Of a stretch of DNA of 64,000 nt, positions 1-9,783 are shown in pieces. The position numbers were made by a program, and so were the translations under genes. The number at the start of each line of letters is the position of its first letter. Position 1 is the first letter of the stretch. Under the pieces are notes generated by a model, which was not told the origin of the DNA, did no database searches, and saw only the letters and a program-made list of their open reading frames with translations. The DNA comes from Periplaneta americana (taxonomy: Eukaryota > Arthropoda > Insecta > Blattodea > Blattidae): assembly GCF_040183065.1 (NCBI RefSeq), contig NC_091130.1:28132359-28196358 (forward strand), written 5' to 3'.

Positions 1-2271
1 TTCGAATCCCGGACATTCTTCCCGGGACATTCATCCAATGTAGTATGCTAAAGTCTCATAAGAATGCGTGTAATCATCGTCACATCGGACGGTCTGAGAC
101 AAAACTGTCCTGTCCGAGACAGAATGTCCGATGCAGTATACTGCCGGCCTTATAAGGCAACATATGAAAGAAAGTGTTAGGAATTGGTAGATGTGGGATT
201 TAATGCTGTAAATTAATCATGTTAACTGAGAGCCTGAGTGCTTTACAGCGGAAAGGAAAGAGACAGACGAAAGGGTAGTATATGCCTCGAGTTACATACA
301 GGGATGGCCAGCACTGATTCAATGGATAAAGGGAAGAGAACTTATTAAAACTGTATCCATGATAATTTTTAGATTTGCCTGAAAAGTATAATTGCATTAT
401 AAGAATGTAAGTTTAATTTTAATAGTACTCATTTTTCACAAGTTTCCTTTTTTATTCAAAAGGAATATTTTCTCCACTTTTTTTTACAGAAAAGTAAATT
501 TATCAAATATGTTTGTTTAGTAACCTTACAAATACTGAAACAATGTTTTCGTAAATGTAATATTATATCTAAATACATATAACTGAAGATAGTGCATTAC
601 AAATTTTGAAAATATTCGCATGGAAAATGCTTGTAAGGAAATGAATTAAGAAAGCAACCATTGTTACACCATAAACAAAAGATATGTGCCGATGTGTTGC
701 AAAAAAGTCAGCTCTATACCTTCAGCAGATTTCTAGAAAATAATTTAATATTCTGATGATAGAGCGTTGCGCACCAATATCACCTTAAAAGCATAATGCG
801 ATAAGAGTTTTGTTACGGAATATTAGTTACAGTTAAAACATATAGGTACCTAGGTAACTTTACTTTGTATTATAATATTGTTTTGATTAGTTTATTGATT
901 ACTTTTATAAAGCTAAAGATACCACCAATATCAATTCCAACTTATTATGTCATACTGAGTCTCTTTCTTTGGGATATCACTTTCTTTATGAATGATGTGT
1001 TTCATTCACTTAGTACAGTATAGTTGCACTATGGAATTTATGTGAATATTCCTTCTTAAATCTTTATTATGTTATTAACGTTTAAAACACAACTGCAATA
1101 TTAAGAAATTGGTATAGATACTTTTATTTTACAAACAATATAGATAATAACAAACAGAAAGAAGTCATATAAATATAACGACATAAAATTTCACGTTCCG
1201 TTTGAAGTTTGTACACCACTGTCTTCTTAATCCAACAGGATGCTTATTCATATACATAATCCTTCCTCCTTCCATACTTAGCGCTTGATACCTGCGCACG
1301 ACGTCAAGGTCAGAAAAATGCGCTTGCTTTGACATCACTGCTGTAAATGAATGTACAAAATTGAAAAATTATATATATTATTATTAGTTTTAATTTATTA
1401 ACTAAGTTACTGTCCATTCAATGATTCATGTCATTTACACGTCGAGTTGGCTCGTGTTCATACGTTATTGTTGTGTTCCTCACTCTCTTTTACATATCTG
1501 TAAGTTCTCTAATCATCATCCCAAGGACTCCTTCGTTCATCCTGTGTATAGTTCTCTGATCGTCCTTGATGACTGCATCCAAATACAAAACCTACTCAAT
1601 TTCTGCATCGGCCTACATTCTGTATGATAAGATAACAAGAACAGGCCTGATCTCTGTAAGATAGATAATCTCAATTGAGAGCTGTTTTGCCTTGACTCTA
1701 ATGACAATCTTGATTATATTGACGCATGACGTTGCGAATGATAACTTTGTAACACAGAAACTCCGAGAGTGTAGTGTTACAATGTAGGAAAGTCGAAGCT
1801 TGGCTTGACATTGTTTTTCGAGGACTGGATCCAGGACGGAAGTTGGAAGATCATGTTCATGAATCAGGAAATGGAAATGAACGTTATCTGCTCCAAAATT
1901 TTATTACTCAATATGAATGTCTTCCGGCGTTGTGAAACATTGGCATGCTTTAGCAGATTGTGCCCTCTATAAATGTGATAAATGATAATTATCCAAGTTC
2001 AACAGGAGGCCTGGGTGACATTCGTGAATTCAACACTGACAGGTGGGCTATCCTACCTCATCCCCTCATAGACCGAGATCCAATCCACAGAGGAGTAGCC
2101 TAATAAACCCCAGGGCCTCTGAGACCAAAGCACAGCCCGTTGCCTAACGTCCTTTCTGATTGGTCCATCCTTATTAACATGGTAAAGAGTATTGATACCG
2201 TAAATGACTACAATGGTGAAAATCTCAAGTATGTTCAACAACAATGAACTTCATTTATATGTAAATATTTC
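1..2271. other. AT-rich noncoding stretch, no gene recognised
   Basis: No open frame here resembles a known protein and no terminal inverted repeats were found. The first bases (TTCGAATCCC) look like the B box of a tRNA-derived SINE cut by the window edge, but too little is left to classify it. By position this should be intron or upstream sequence of protease gene 1, whose first exon(s) are not in the window. Confidence 0.5.
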
Positions 2272-2312
<41 letters not shown>

Positions 2313-2340
2313 CACCATCATCATCATCATTATCATCATT
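2272..2340. repeat. (AAT)n then (CAT)n microsatellite
   Basis: About 13 AAT units followed by CAT-like units. It abuts the 3' end of the minus-strand LINE-B and is probably derived from that element's simple-repeat tail. Confidence 0.85.
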
Positions 2341-2851
2341 CACAGGGATTTGGCCTTTCGACCTGTTCCGTCCTCTCAAAGAAATTGATCTCTCCATCTC
2401 TTCGTAGACCTTCCTCTGTCTCTCTTGCCTTTAGGTTTGTACTCTGGAATCTTTTTAGGAATACGGTATTCTGGCATTCTTTGTACGTGTTCATAGTATT
2501 TTTCTTGGTATTCTTTTATTTCATTGTTTAAGTTGAATATGTTCAGTTCGTCTCTTATCGTTTCATTATATTTTCTGTCTCTTCTTCTGTATCCAGCTAC
2601 CGATCTCGAAAATCTCATTTCTGATACTTCTATTTTGTGCTTTTGGTTTTCTGTTAGGGTCCAGCATTCTGAGCCATACAAGAGAGATGGGGCTGCCAAG
2701 ATTTATACAAAACTTCAAAATGGTTTCTTTCCTTGCTTTGTTTAATAGGGTTCTTTTAATCGTTCCACATATTTCATTAAAATTTTGTAATTTTCTTGTG
2801 TTTCCAATTTCTCAGCCCAGGTATTTAAAATCTCTTACTTGCTCTACTATA
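2341..2851 (-). mobile_element. LINE-B, C-terminal part of reverse transcriptase ORF
   Basis: Read on the minus strand this encodes VEQVRDFKYLG, then a run related to the thumb region, then LLYGSECWTLTENQKHKIEV and a basic tail with KGKRDRGRSTKRWRDQFL. This is the C-terminal layout of RTE-like non-LTR retrotransposons: a KYLG motif, LYG.E.WTL, and a terminal GR...RW motif. A stop follows KYLG, so the copy is dead. The frame is interrupted at 2851 by LINE-A copy 1 and resumes at 3509, where the upstream catalytic part lies. It is a different family from LINE-A, with clearly different sequence and tail. Confidence 0.75.
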
Positions 2852-3508
2852 CTTACTTACTTACTTACTTACTGGAGGTTCATTGCCGCCCTCACATAAG
2901 CCCGCCATTGGTTCCTATCCTGAGCAAGATTAATCCAGTCTCTACCATCATATCCCACCTCCCTCAAATCCATTTTAATATTATCTTCCCATCTACGTCT
3001 CGGCCTACCCAAAGGTCTTTTTCCCTCCGGCCTCCCAACTAACACTCTATATGCATTTCTGGATTCGCCCATACGTGCTATATGTCCTGCCCATCTCAAA
3101 CGTCTGGATTTTATGTTCCTAATTATGTCAGGCGAAGTATACAATGCGTGCAGCTCTGCGTTGTGTAACTTTCTCCATTCTCCTGTAACTTCATCCCTCT
3201 TAGCCCCAAATATTCTTCTAAGAACCTTATTCTCAAACACCCTTAATCTCTGTTCCTCTCTCAAAGTGAGAGTCCAAGTTTCACAACCATACAGAACAAC
3301 CGGTAATATAACTGTTTTATAAATTCTAACTTTCAGACTTTTTGACAGAAGACTAGATGACAAAAGCTTCTCAACCGAATAATAACAGGCATTTTCCATA
3401 TTTAGTCTGCGTTTAATTTCCTCCCGAGTGTCATTTATATTTGTTACTGTTGCTCCAAGATATTTGAATTTTTCCAACTCTTCGAAGAATAAATCTCCAA
3501 TTTTTATA
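2852..3508 (-). mobile_element. LINE-A copy 1, 5'-truncated, inserted in LINE-B
   Basis: The minus-strand frame (about 2869-3477) gives [73 protein letters not shown] and RPLGRPRRRWEDNIKMDLRE, ending NLQ. This is the C-terminal third of the endonuclease/reverse-transcriptase protein of an RTE-like LINE; the endonuclease and catalytic RT motifs are missing through 5' truncation. The 3' tail is an (AGTA)n repeat (2852-2873 on this strand), not poly(A). The element is bounded by a perfect 11-bp duplication, GCTCTACTATA, at 2841-2851 and 3509-3519, which is direct evidence for target-primed insertion. The frame is nearly intact, so the copy is fairly young. Confidence 0.9.
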
Positions 3509-3775
3509 GCTCTACTATATTGTCGTTAATTAACATTTTACATTGTACCTGTGTTTTCCCTTGGAAAGCTAAAATTATTGTTTTGGTCGGAAATATTGTT
3601 AAATTATAGCTTGAGGCTGTGATTTGTAATTCATATATCAGTTTCTGAAGACCATCCTCTGAAGCAGCTATTACTAATTGATCATCTGCAAATAAAAGAG
3701 TCGTTAAATCTGTTTTGTACAATTTCTTTGTAGATTCTATCCAGTCTTCTGTGACTTGGTCAATATATAAATTAA

Positions 3776-3777
<2 letters not shown>
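3509..3777 (-). mobile_element. LINE-B, reverse-transcriptase catalytic part
   Basis: The minus-strand frame encodes LYIDQVTEDWIESTKKL, then TLLFADDQLVIAASEDGLQK, which holds the FADD catalytic box of reverse transcriptases, then TIILAFQGKTQVQ and INDNIVE. Its last residues (D-N-I-V-E) join the VEQV start of the 2341-2851 segment across the LINE-A insertion, with the overlap supplied by the 11-bp duplication. The 5' end runs into an (AAT)n array. Confidence 0.75.

Positions 3778-3820
<43 letters not shown>
3777..3820. repeat. (AAT)n microsatellite
   Basis: About 14 perfect AAT units at the 5' side of LINE-B. They are translated as poly-Ile in the reverse frame, which is an artefact. Confidence 0.9.
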
Positions 3821-3823
<3 letters not shown>

Positions 3824-3972
3824 TCATTCTGTGTGACAACCCCTGGCGTTGCGGCCATATGCCTTAGCAGAGATTAACATTTAACCAGTACGGGAGTACG
3901 TGTGGTTAGCACGATATCCTCCTTCAGCTGTTACAGTTGGCTCGAAGTACTGGATTCCTCTACCCATTGTAG

Positions 3973-4951
3973 GCCTACTTACTGGCTTTTAAGGAACCCG
4001 GAGGTTTATTGCCGCCCTCACATAAGCCGCCATTGGTCCCTATCCTGAGCAAAATTAATCCATTCTCTATCATCATAACCCACCTCTCTTAAATCCATTT
4101 TAATATTATCTTCCCATCGACGTCTCGGCCTCCCTAAAGGTCTTTTTCCCACCGGCCTCCCAACTAACACTCTATATTCATTTCTGGATTCGCCCATACG
4201 TGCTACATACCCTGCCTATCTCAAACGTCTAGATTTAATGATCCTAATTATGTCAAGTGAAGAATACAATGCGTGCAGTTCTGTGTTGTGTAACTTTCTC
4301 CATTCTCCTGTAACTTCATCCCTCTTAGCCCCAAATATTTTCCTAAGCACCTTATTCACAAACACCCTTAACCTATGTTCCTCTCTCAAAGTGAGAGTCC
4401 AAGTTTCACAACCATATAGAACAACCGGTAACATAACTGTTTTATAAATTCTAACTTTCAGATTTTTCGACAGCAGACTGGATGATAAAAGTTTCTATAC
4501 CGAATAATAACAAGCATTTCCCATATTTATTCTGTGTTTAATTTCCTCCCGAGTATCATTTATATTTGTTACTGTTGCTCCCAGATATTTGAACTTCACC
4601 ACCTCTTCAAAAGATAAATCTCCAATTTTTATATTTCCATTTCGTACAATATTCTGGTCACGAGACATAATCATATACTTTGTCTTTTCGGGATTTACTT
4701 CCAAACCTATCTCTTTACTTGCTTCCAGTAAAATTCCCGTATTTTCCCTAATCGTTTGTGGATTTTCTCCTAACATATTCACGTCATCAGCATAGACAAG
4801 TAGCTGATGTAACCCGTTCAATTCCAAACCCTCTGTGTTATCCTGGACTTTCCTAGTGGCATACTCTAGAACAAAGTTAAAAAGTAAATGCGATAGTGCA
4901 TCTCCTTGCTTTAGCCCACAGTGAATTGGAAACGCATCTGACAGAAACTGA
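3973..4951 (-). mobile_element. LINE-A copy 2, longest copy in the window
   Basis: Read from the right on the minus strand, with frameshifts: [20 protein letters not shown] (RT fingers), [32 protein letters not shown] (YADD catalytic box), [54 protein letters not shown], and the degraded GRP..RRW end near 4100. The tail at the left edge is a short CTTACTTACT remnant. An imperfect 11-bp repeat (ACCCATTGTAG / ACCTATTGTAG) at the two edges may be the target duplication. It carries the most upstream LINE-A sequence here and fixes the family as an RT-encoding, RTE-like LINE. Confidence 0.88.
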
Positions 4952-4961
4952 CCTATTGTAG

Positions 4962-6370
4962 TTCCTTAAATTAATAACGATGCTGGGTGGGAATCGGGCA
5001 GAAATTCCATGACAAAACTTCTTCCCCCATGAAGACTTGAACAACGCTCACTCCGTAATGTTAGTCCACAAAGCACGATACTATAGATTCTAAGGTTAAT
5101 AGAAATTGAATATAGATGCTTGCAAGAGAAGAGTTCTTTTGAACACGAACCCACGAAGATCAGTTATTAAAGTAGTTTGAAACTAAAAAAAAATAATGAG
5201 GTAATACAAAGAAATTCTGCAAGGAATCCAGTTGCCATGAGCACTATACATAGGGAAAGAAAAATTGGAGGTATCTGTTTCTTTTGTTTCTAGAATAATC
5301 TTGTCCCCAAGGCAACGAGAGCGCGCGCGTTCGGTTTATGAGGTCAGATAAAAGCCATTCACATCAGGTATTGTTACCTCTTCACTGCAAAGGATTCGCA
5401 GCACATTCTACGTCACATGCCTGAGGCAAAACTTACATATACACACAACTTGGTGTGAGAGGGAAAGAAAGAGAGAAGAAAGGAGAGGGAGAGTGGGAGA
5501 GAAAGAATTTTTATACAAAGTTTTGAAGACAAAAGTTTGAAAGGAAAATAGGTTAACGCACAATCTATTCCTGTGAAACTCTGAAGACATAAAATCATGA
5601 ACTGTAATTTCAAACTCCTCAGCTCCGAACAAACTTTGATAATAAAAATAACTTGTTTCGGTACGTAACCCACGCTCTTCGCAATAACAATCTGATATCG
5701 ATCCAAGTGTCTGTCTTAACAACGCGTTACATCGCTTCAGCCACAGTAACTGTATAGAGCTATAGACTATAGACGTCTAAATATCATGTAGCTATATTTT
5801 ATTTTCTTCCTTACTTACAAAGTTTTGAAACAGTTCCGGACAATAGCGGTGCACTTTTTTACATTGAAGACTAAGGCCCCGATTCACAAATTACAATTTC
5901 ACAATATAGAAATCACAAGAAAAAGATTACAAATGCTTCTAAACTCTGTTTCACAATGAAATCTTACAACTTGTGAAGTTTAAGAAGCTTTACAAAATCA
6001 GCTAAAGAAAATTTACATGCAAATAGAAGTTTTCATTACGCAAAGTCACGGACAATTTACGAAAAACTTCTAAGGATCAAAGCTAAAGTTACATTTTTAC
6101 CACTATCAATGGATAATTTATATTTTATGCTAAAATATATTGTACAGAATGTTTCAGTGGGATATTCTACTTTTTAAATAGATCTATTGTTTGACTAAAT
6201 AATAAAACATTGACGTAACAAAGTGTAAATGAGAATTTATGTTTGAGAAAATAACTTACGACGCTTCATGCCCATTTAGAAACGACGGCAATTCGGAAGG
6301 CGGTAGTCTGCTAGCGTTTGCGTCGAGAGAGACAGATAGAGAGAGCAAGGCAGCGTACAACATTGCCACA
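4962..6370. other. noncoding, unclassified
   Basis: Nothing recognisable except a purine-rich stretch at 5455-5510 and a CG-rich spot near 5320. Short open frames on the minus strand (5408-5722) resemble no known protein. Confidence 0.4.
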
Positions 6371-6377
6371 TCGTACT

Positions 6378-6665
6378 TCACGCGCACGTGCAATACAAAT
6401 AGCGCAGGAGAGAATTTAAATTATCAAAAGACAATAATGACCTTAGCCGTTGATTACTGTAAGCATGACACCAAACAAACCCTCTTTCCTTCACTAACAA
6501 TATTCTTTGCACGGTTCTCAGTCCCACACCACATGCTTCTGCAGTCGTTTCTTGCACGTTGGCAACGTTGCAGCCAGCATCAAGATGGCCGGCAGCGTTG
6601 TGCTCGTCAACGTTGTTAAAATAATTATACACCTTAAACAATATTTTTCGCGCCTGCCTGTGCAA
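6378..6665 (-). pseudogene. DDE transposase N-terminal fragment (helix-turn-helix)
   Basis: The minus-strand frame of about 95 aa begins MHRQARKILFKVYNYFNNVD and contains TAEACGVGLRTVQRILLVKE. The second motif is a helix-turn-helix of the kind that opens IS630/Tc1-related transposases, where an A...GVS.RTV.RI segment recurs. Nothing downstream encodes the catalytic domain, so this is a relic. Family assignment comes from motif resemblance only. Confidence 0.5.
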
Positions 6666-6732
6666 TGCTTGTATTTTTACAGTCTCTTATTCCATTTATT
6701 TATCTTACAAACACACAGTAAATATTAGTTTT

Positions 6733-7568
6733 ACTTTTATGCTCGACCATGCCGAAATGTAGTAATTATACACCTGGTAGCAGTCCTTTAATGCATGTCA
6801 TTGAAGTACACCTATTCATTAAAGTTCAGGTTTTCGATTATTCTCGCATATATGCAATCGAAAGACAACGAGGGAAACGTCACGGAGGCTGGAAATCCAA
6901 TACTGTCGCAGAAGGTTATGTTCTGTTACTATAATAATTAGCGTTAATTGTAAATAATATTCAAATAAATTCAATTTGTCATCTCGTTTACTTACTTACT
7001 TACAAATGGCTTTTAAGGAACCCGAAGGTTCATTGCCGCCCTCACATAAGCCCGCCAGCGGTCCCTATCCCGTGCAAGATTAATCCAGTCTCTATCATCA
7101 TACCCCACCTCCCTCAAATCCATTTTAATATTATCCTCCCATCTACGTCTCGGCCTTCCTAAAGGTCTTTTTCTCTCCGGTCTCCCAACTAACACTCTAT
7201 ATGCATTTCTGGATTCGCCCATACGTGCTATATGCCCTGCCCATCTCAAACGTCTGGATTTAATGTTCCTAATTATGTCAGGTGAAGAATACAATGCGTG
7301 CAGTTCTGTGTTGTGTAACTGTCATCTCGTTTTTCAATCCTAAATCAATTTCCAGGTTATATCAAAATTAGTTCATGTTATTCTCTAAATTATATCAAGG
7401 TCAATGACATTATTGTTCCTCGGAAAAAAAAATCAATACTTTCGCGTCTGCGCACATCTCACAATTTACGAGCTTTGCACAAGGTCACTTCTGCTCTTCA
7501 GTGAGATGCGAATAAAATGAATACTTCTGAATAATTTCAAATTAGAAATATGGTCGAGCATAAAAAGT
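6733..7568. mobile_element. TIR element (about 500 bp net) carrying LINE-A copy 3
   Basis: The ends are inverted copies: ACTTTTATGCTCGACCAT at 6733-6750 and ATGGTCGAGCATAAAAAGT at 7550-7568. Removing the LINE-A insertion (6990-7319) and one copy of its TSD leaves a short non-autonomous element with no transposase. The left flank is TA; the right flank has diverged, so the superfamily is unsettled. Confidence 0.65.
6990..7319 (-). mobile_element. LINE-A copy 3 with 13-bp TSD
   Basis: This is the 3'-terminal 330 bp of LINE-A: (AGTA)n tail, then on the minus strand MYSSPDIIRNIKSRRLRWAG through RPLGRPRRRWEDNIKMD to MNLRVP. It is flanked by the perfect 13-bp duplication TGTCATCTCGTTT at 6977-6989 and 7320-7332. 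The 5' truncation point falls at the motif read as GTTACACAAC on the coding strand, the same place as in the copy at 37880. Confidence 0.93.
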
Positions 7569-7579
7569 CGTATAAAACC

Positions 7580-7682
7580 TGCCTATAATGGTAATTAAGA
7601 CGCTCGTATGAAAATTATGAAACTCGCTTGCGCTCGTTTCATAAACAAACATGCTCGCGTCTTAATTACTATCATTATAGGC
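7580..7682. repeat. about 100-bp near-perfect palindrome (foldback)
   Basis: GCCTATAATG at the left pairs with CATTATAGGC at the right. The arms continue inward through TAATTAAGACGC / GCGTCTTAATTA to a symmetric centre (TATGAAAC ... GTTTCATA). No coding potential. A miniature foldback element is the simplest reading. Confidence 0.7.
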
Positions 7683-7689
7683 TCGTTGC

Positions 7690-8963
7690 ATAATGTACTA
7701 TTTCAATCCATTGAAACACTCACACGTGAACAAACGAACTTGGGAAGTGCTTGTTTCTCCAGGACCACTGTAGTTCCAGGGGAACTGTTAGCCTTAAGAT
7801 AGGTATACCATAACTTTTAACATGAACTTCGCGACTTCTGTCAACGAATAAAAGATTCAACGCTTTGGAAATCTTATATGGTGACTGGGAACAGGAAGAC
7901 GGATTTTAGCTGTTTAAAGATACGGACACTCGCAATTGAGTGCGATAGAATTACTGTAAACTATGAACTAGTATTAAATTTCTCACTCAATGAGGCAACA
8001 GGAAGATAAATTTCTAGTTAGTTGTATTAGAGATTCATAATAAACCTGTACATAATCTTATATAGAAAAGTCAATGTGGCTATGTATGTATGTATGTATG
8101 TATATATATGTATGTACTCTATACAAATCTACACACTTTGACCGATATTTGCGGAAGTTTCCACATTTAACCTTCATAACCAGGAGAAGAACATAGGCTA
8201 CATTAAAATCGGACAAATGGACGTTAAATTAATTAAAAAGATAAAAAATACAAATAAATGTGATGAAACATTGATGTATAATATTAAAATGCAATCTTAT
8301 ATAGTCAATTGTTCTTTATTTTTGTCTGCTGTATTCAACATCGATTTCCATGAGGCCATGGAAAAATAACACGACATGAAATAACATTGTTGATACATCA
8401 TGAAGACCAAAATCTAGACAATCTAGGTTGTGTGACTGTAGCCTGTATATATTTTCGTTTGGTTTTACTTTGTTTATAGTTTGATTTTCTATTATTTTAT
8501 TGTATTTCTGGCGGTGTGGAAGAAGGCCTAATGGCCTTAACTACGTCAGAATAAATAAATAAATATACAAACAAACAAATAAATAAACAAAAAACAAATA
8601 AATATTAAAAACAGTTGAACGTAAGGCACATGACGAAATGTTTTCTTTCCGATGCTTGATCTACAGGCGATTAAATTCAGTTATCCCTGGCAGGCATTTG
8701 GCTAAGAAGTTCATTAATTCAAGTACGTGAACGTTATAGAAAGATTCATCTTTTAGGGATGAGGAAAAATTAGTAAAGACATTTCGTTTTGGTTATCTGT
8801 AGTTGGATTTCCAAGATTTCCGAAAACCCTAACAACCAGTTTAAATAAAAATAGAAGCAGAAAGGAAAACACAGGCAACGACGGGTGATTTCAGCTAGTT
8901 TAAAATGAATATTACATTATGCCCTTCATTGCCCTGTAATGGTAGTTCATTTTCTTGTGCTAG
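7690..8963. other. intron-side sequence of protease gene 1, with (TATG)n and a LINE 3' tail
   Basis: A short (TATG)n run lies at 8079-8118. At about 8440-8600 there is a LINE 3' end: a segment reading GGAAGAAGGCCTAATGGCCT followed by (AAAT)n-like sequence. A related tail occurs in reverse near 31550-31620. No protease exon was found here; the 3' splice site of the next exon is at 8963. Confidence 0.5.
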
Positions 8964-9055
8964 GTCTCGCTGCAACATGAAGGGTCGCACAGCTGTGGCG
9001 GCACTATTCTGAGCAACAAATGGATCCTGACAGCAGCTCATTGCGTCGAAGAAGA
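8964..9055 (+). CDS. S1 serine protease gene 1, His-loop exon
   Basis: This is the first exon of gene 1 visible in the window. It begins after the acceptor ...TTGTGCTAG and ends at a GTAAGG donor. It is 92 nt, entering in phase 0 and leaving in phase 2, and encodes [13 protein letters not shown], then [22 protein letters not shown] carries the catalytic His57 of the chymotrypsin (S1) fold, and the two cysteines are the conserved C42-C58 disulfide pair. Upstream there should be a signal peptide, a short activation peptide and the IVGG start of the mature enzyme; none is found between 1 and 8963, so they lie outside the window. Gene 2 has an equivalent exon of the same length and phases at 62487. 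The product is expected to be a secreted digestive-type or extracellular endopeptidase. Confidence 0.93.
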
Positions 9056-9330
9056 GTAAGGAAATGCAACATCACAATGTTTACAATAGGTACCATGTGG
9101 TGCACAAACGCATGTTTATGAAAATCGAAACCTTTTGAAGGATTCTTATTAAGAAATTAAGAAGTCTCGGGTTTTAATCCAGGCAGGTCCTACAAGATTA
9201 TCAGTGACCAAGTTTCCTCGGAATACTTCAGTTTTTCCTGCCGTTCTTTGAAATAATTTCTGACTTATGTCCTAGTTCCTCTTTCAAACAAATTATTTAC
9301 ATTTTTTTAACATGAAGCTTCTCTATTAAT

Positions 9331-9540
9331 ACTTAATATTTTAGGAGAAAAATTCGCTCCGGCGCCGGGGATCGAACCCGGGTCCTTGGTTCTACGTACC
9401 AAGCGCTCTGACCACTGAGCTACGCCCAATTCAATCCACAGCACCGGACCGAATCTTCCTCCTTCAGTGTTTCCCTTTGTGGCCTGACTCCAAGTTAGGC
9501 ATATATATGTTGACGTGTATCCAATGTCAACTGCCATTAT
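9331..9540 (-). mobile_element. tRNA-derived SINE S1, copy a
   Basis: On the minus strand the Pol III A box is in GTAGCTCAGTGGTCAGAGCG and the B box in GGGTTCGATCCCC, as in a tRNA-derived SINE. The unit then continues with GGAGCGAATTTTTCTCCTAA. The intact stretch across GGCGCCGGAGCG serves as the empty-site reference for the Transib-like insertion in the neighbouring copy. Confidence 0.8.
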
Positions 9541-9603
9541 ACTAGGAGCGCACTCAGCCGAGTGACTTGTTGGCCGGGAATCCGCAGTTATTACGCACTG
9601 CTA

Positions 9604-9783
9604 GCTAAGAGAATATAATATTATAGATATATTAATTTGTCCTACAGAATTTATCTCTAATATTGACACTTAATATTTTAGGAGAAAAATTCGCTCCGGT
9701 GCTGTGGATTGAATTCAGCGTAGCTCAGTGGTCAGAGAGCTTGGTACGTAGAACCAAGGACCCGGGTTCGATTCCCGGCGCCG
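9604..9783 (+). mobile_element. SINE S1 copies b/c, interrupted
   Basis: 9604-9690 is a reverse-oriented S1 tail. From about 9694 a forward S1 copy runs GCGTAGCTCAGTGGTCAGAG ... GGGTTCGATTCCCGGCGCCG and stops at 9783. Its continuation, GAGCGAATTTTTCTCCTAAA and the following tail, is found 2.1 kb away at 11904-11985, on the far side of the 9784-11898 element. The tRNA-like part lacks a proper acceptor stem and is not a functional tRNA gene. Confidence 0.8.

Noticed and set aside
2839-3322. Plus-strand open frames opposite LINE-A copies (also 4238-4447, 31804-32305, 53090-53478 region)
   Set aside because: They are antisense shadows of the LINE-A coding region, recurring at every copy with the same wording.
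4953-4961. Definite TSD for LINE-A copy 2
   Set aside because: ATTGTAG occurs on both sides, but the right copy could be part of the element's own RT coding sequence, so it is only listed as possible.
1-8963. Activation/signal exon of protease gene 1 in the left part of the window
   Set aside because: No R-IVGG-type coding stretch with splice sites was found on the plus strand; the near match around 5265 (IGG) lacks frame, activation Arg and splice signals. The exon is assumed to lie upstream.
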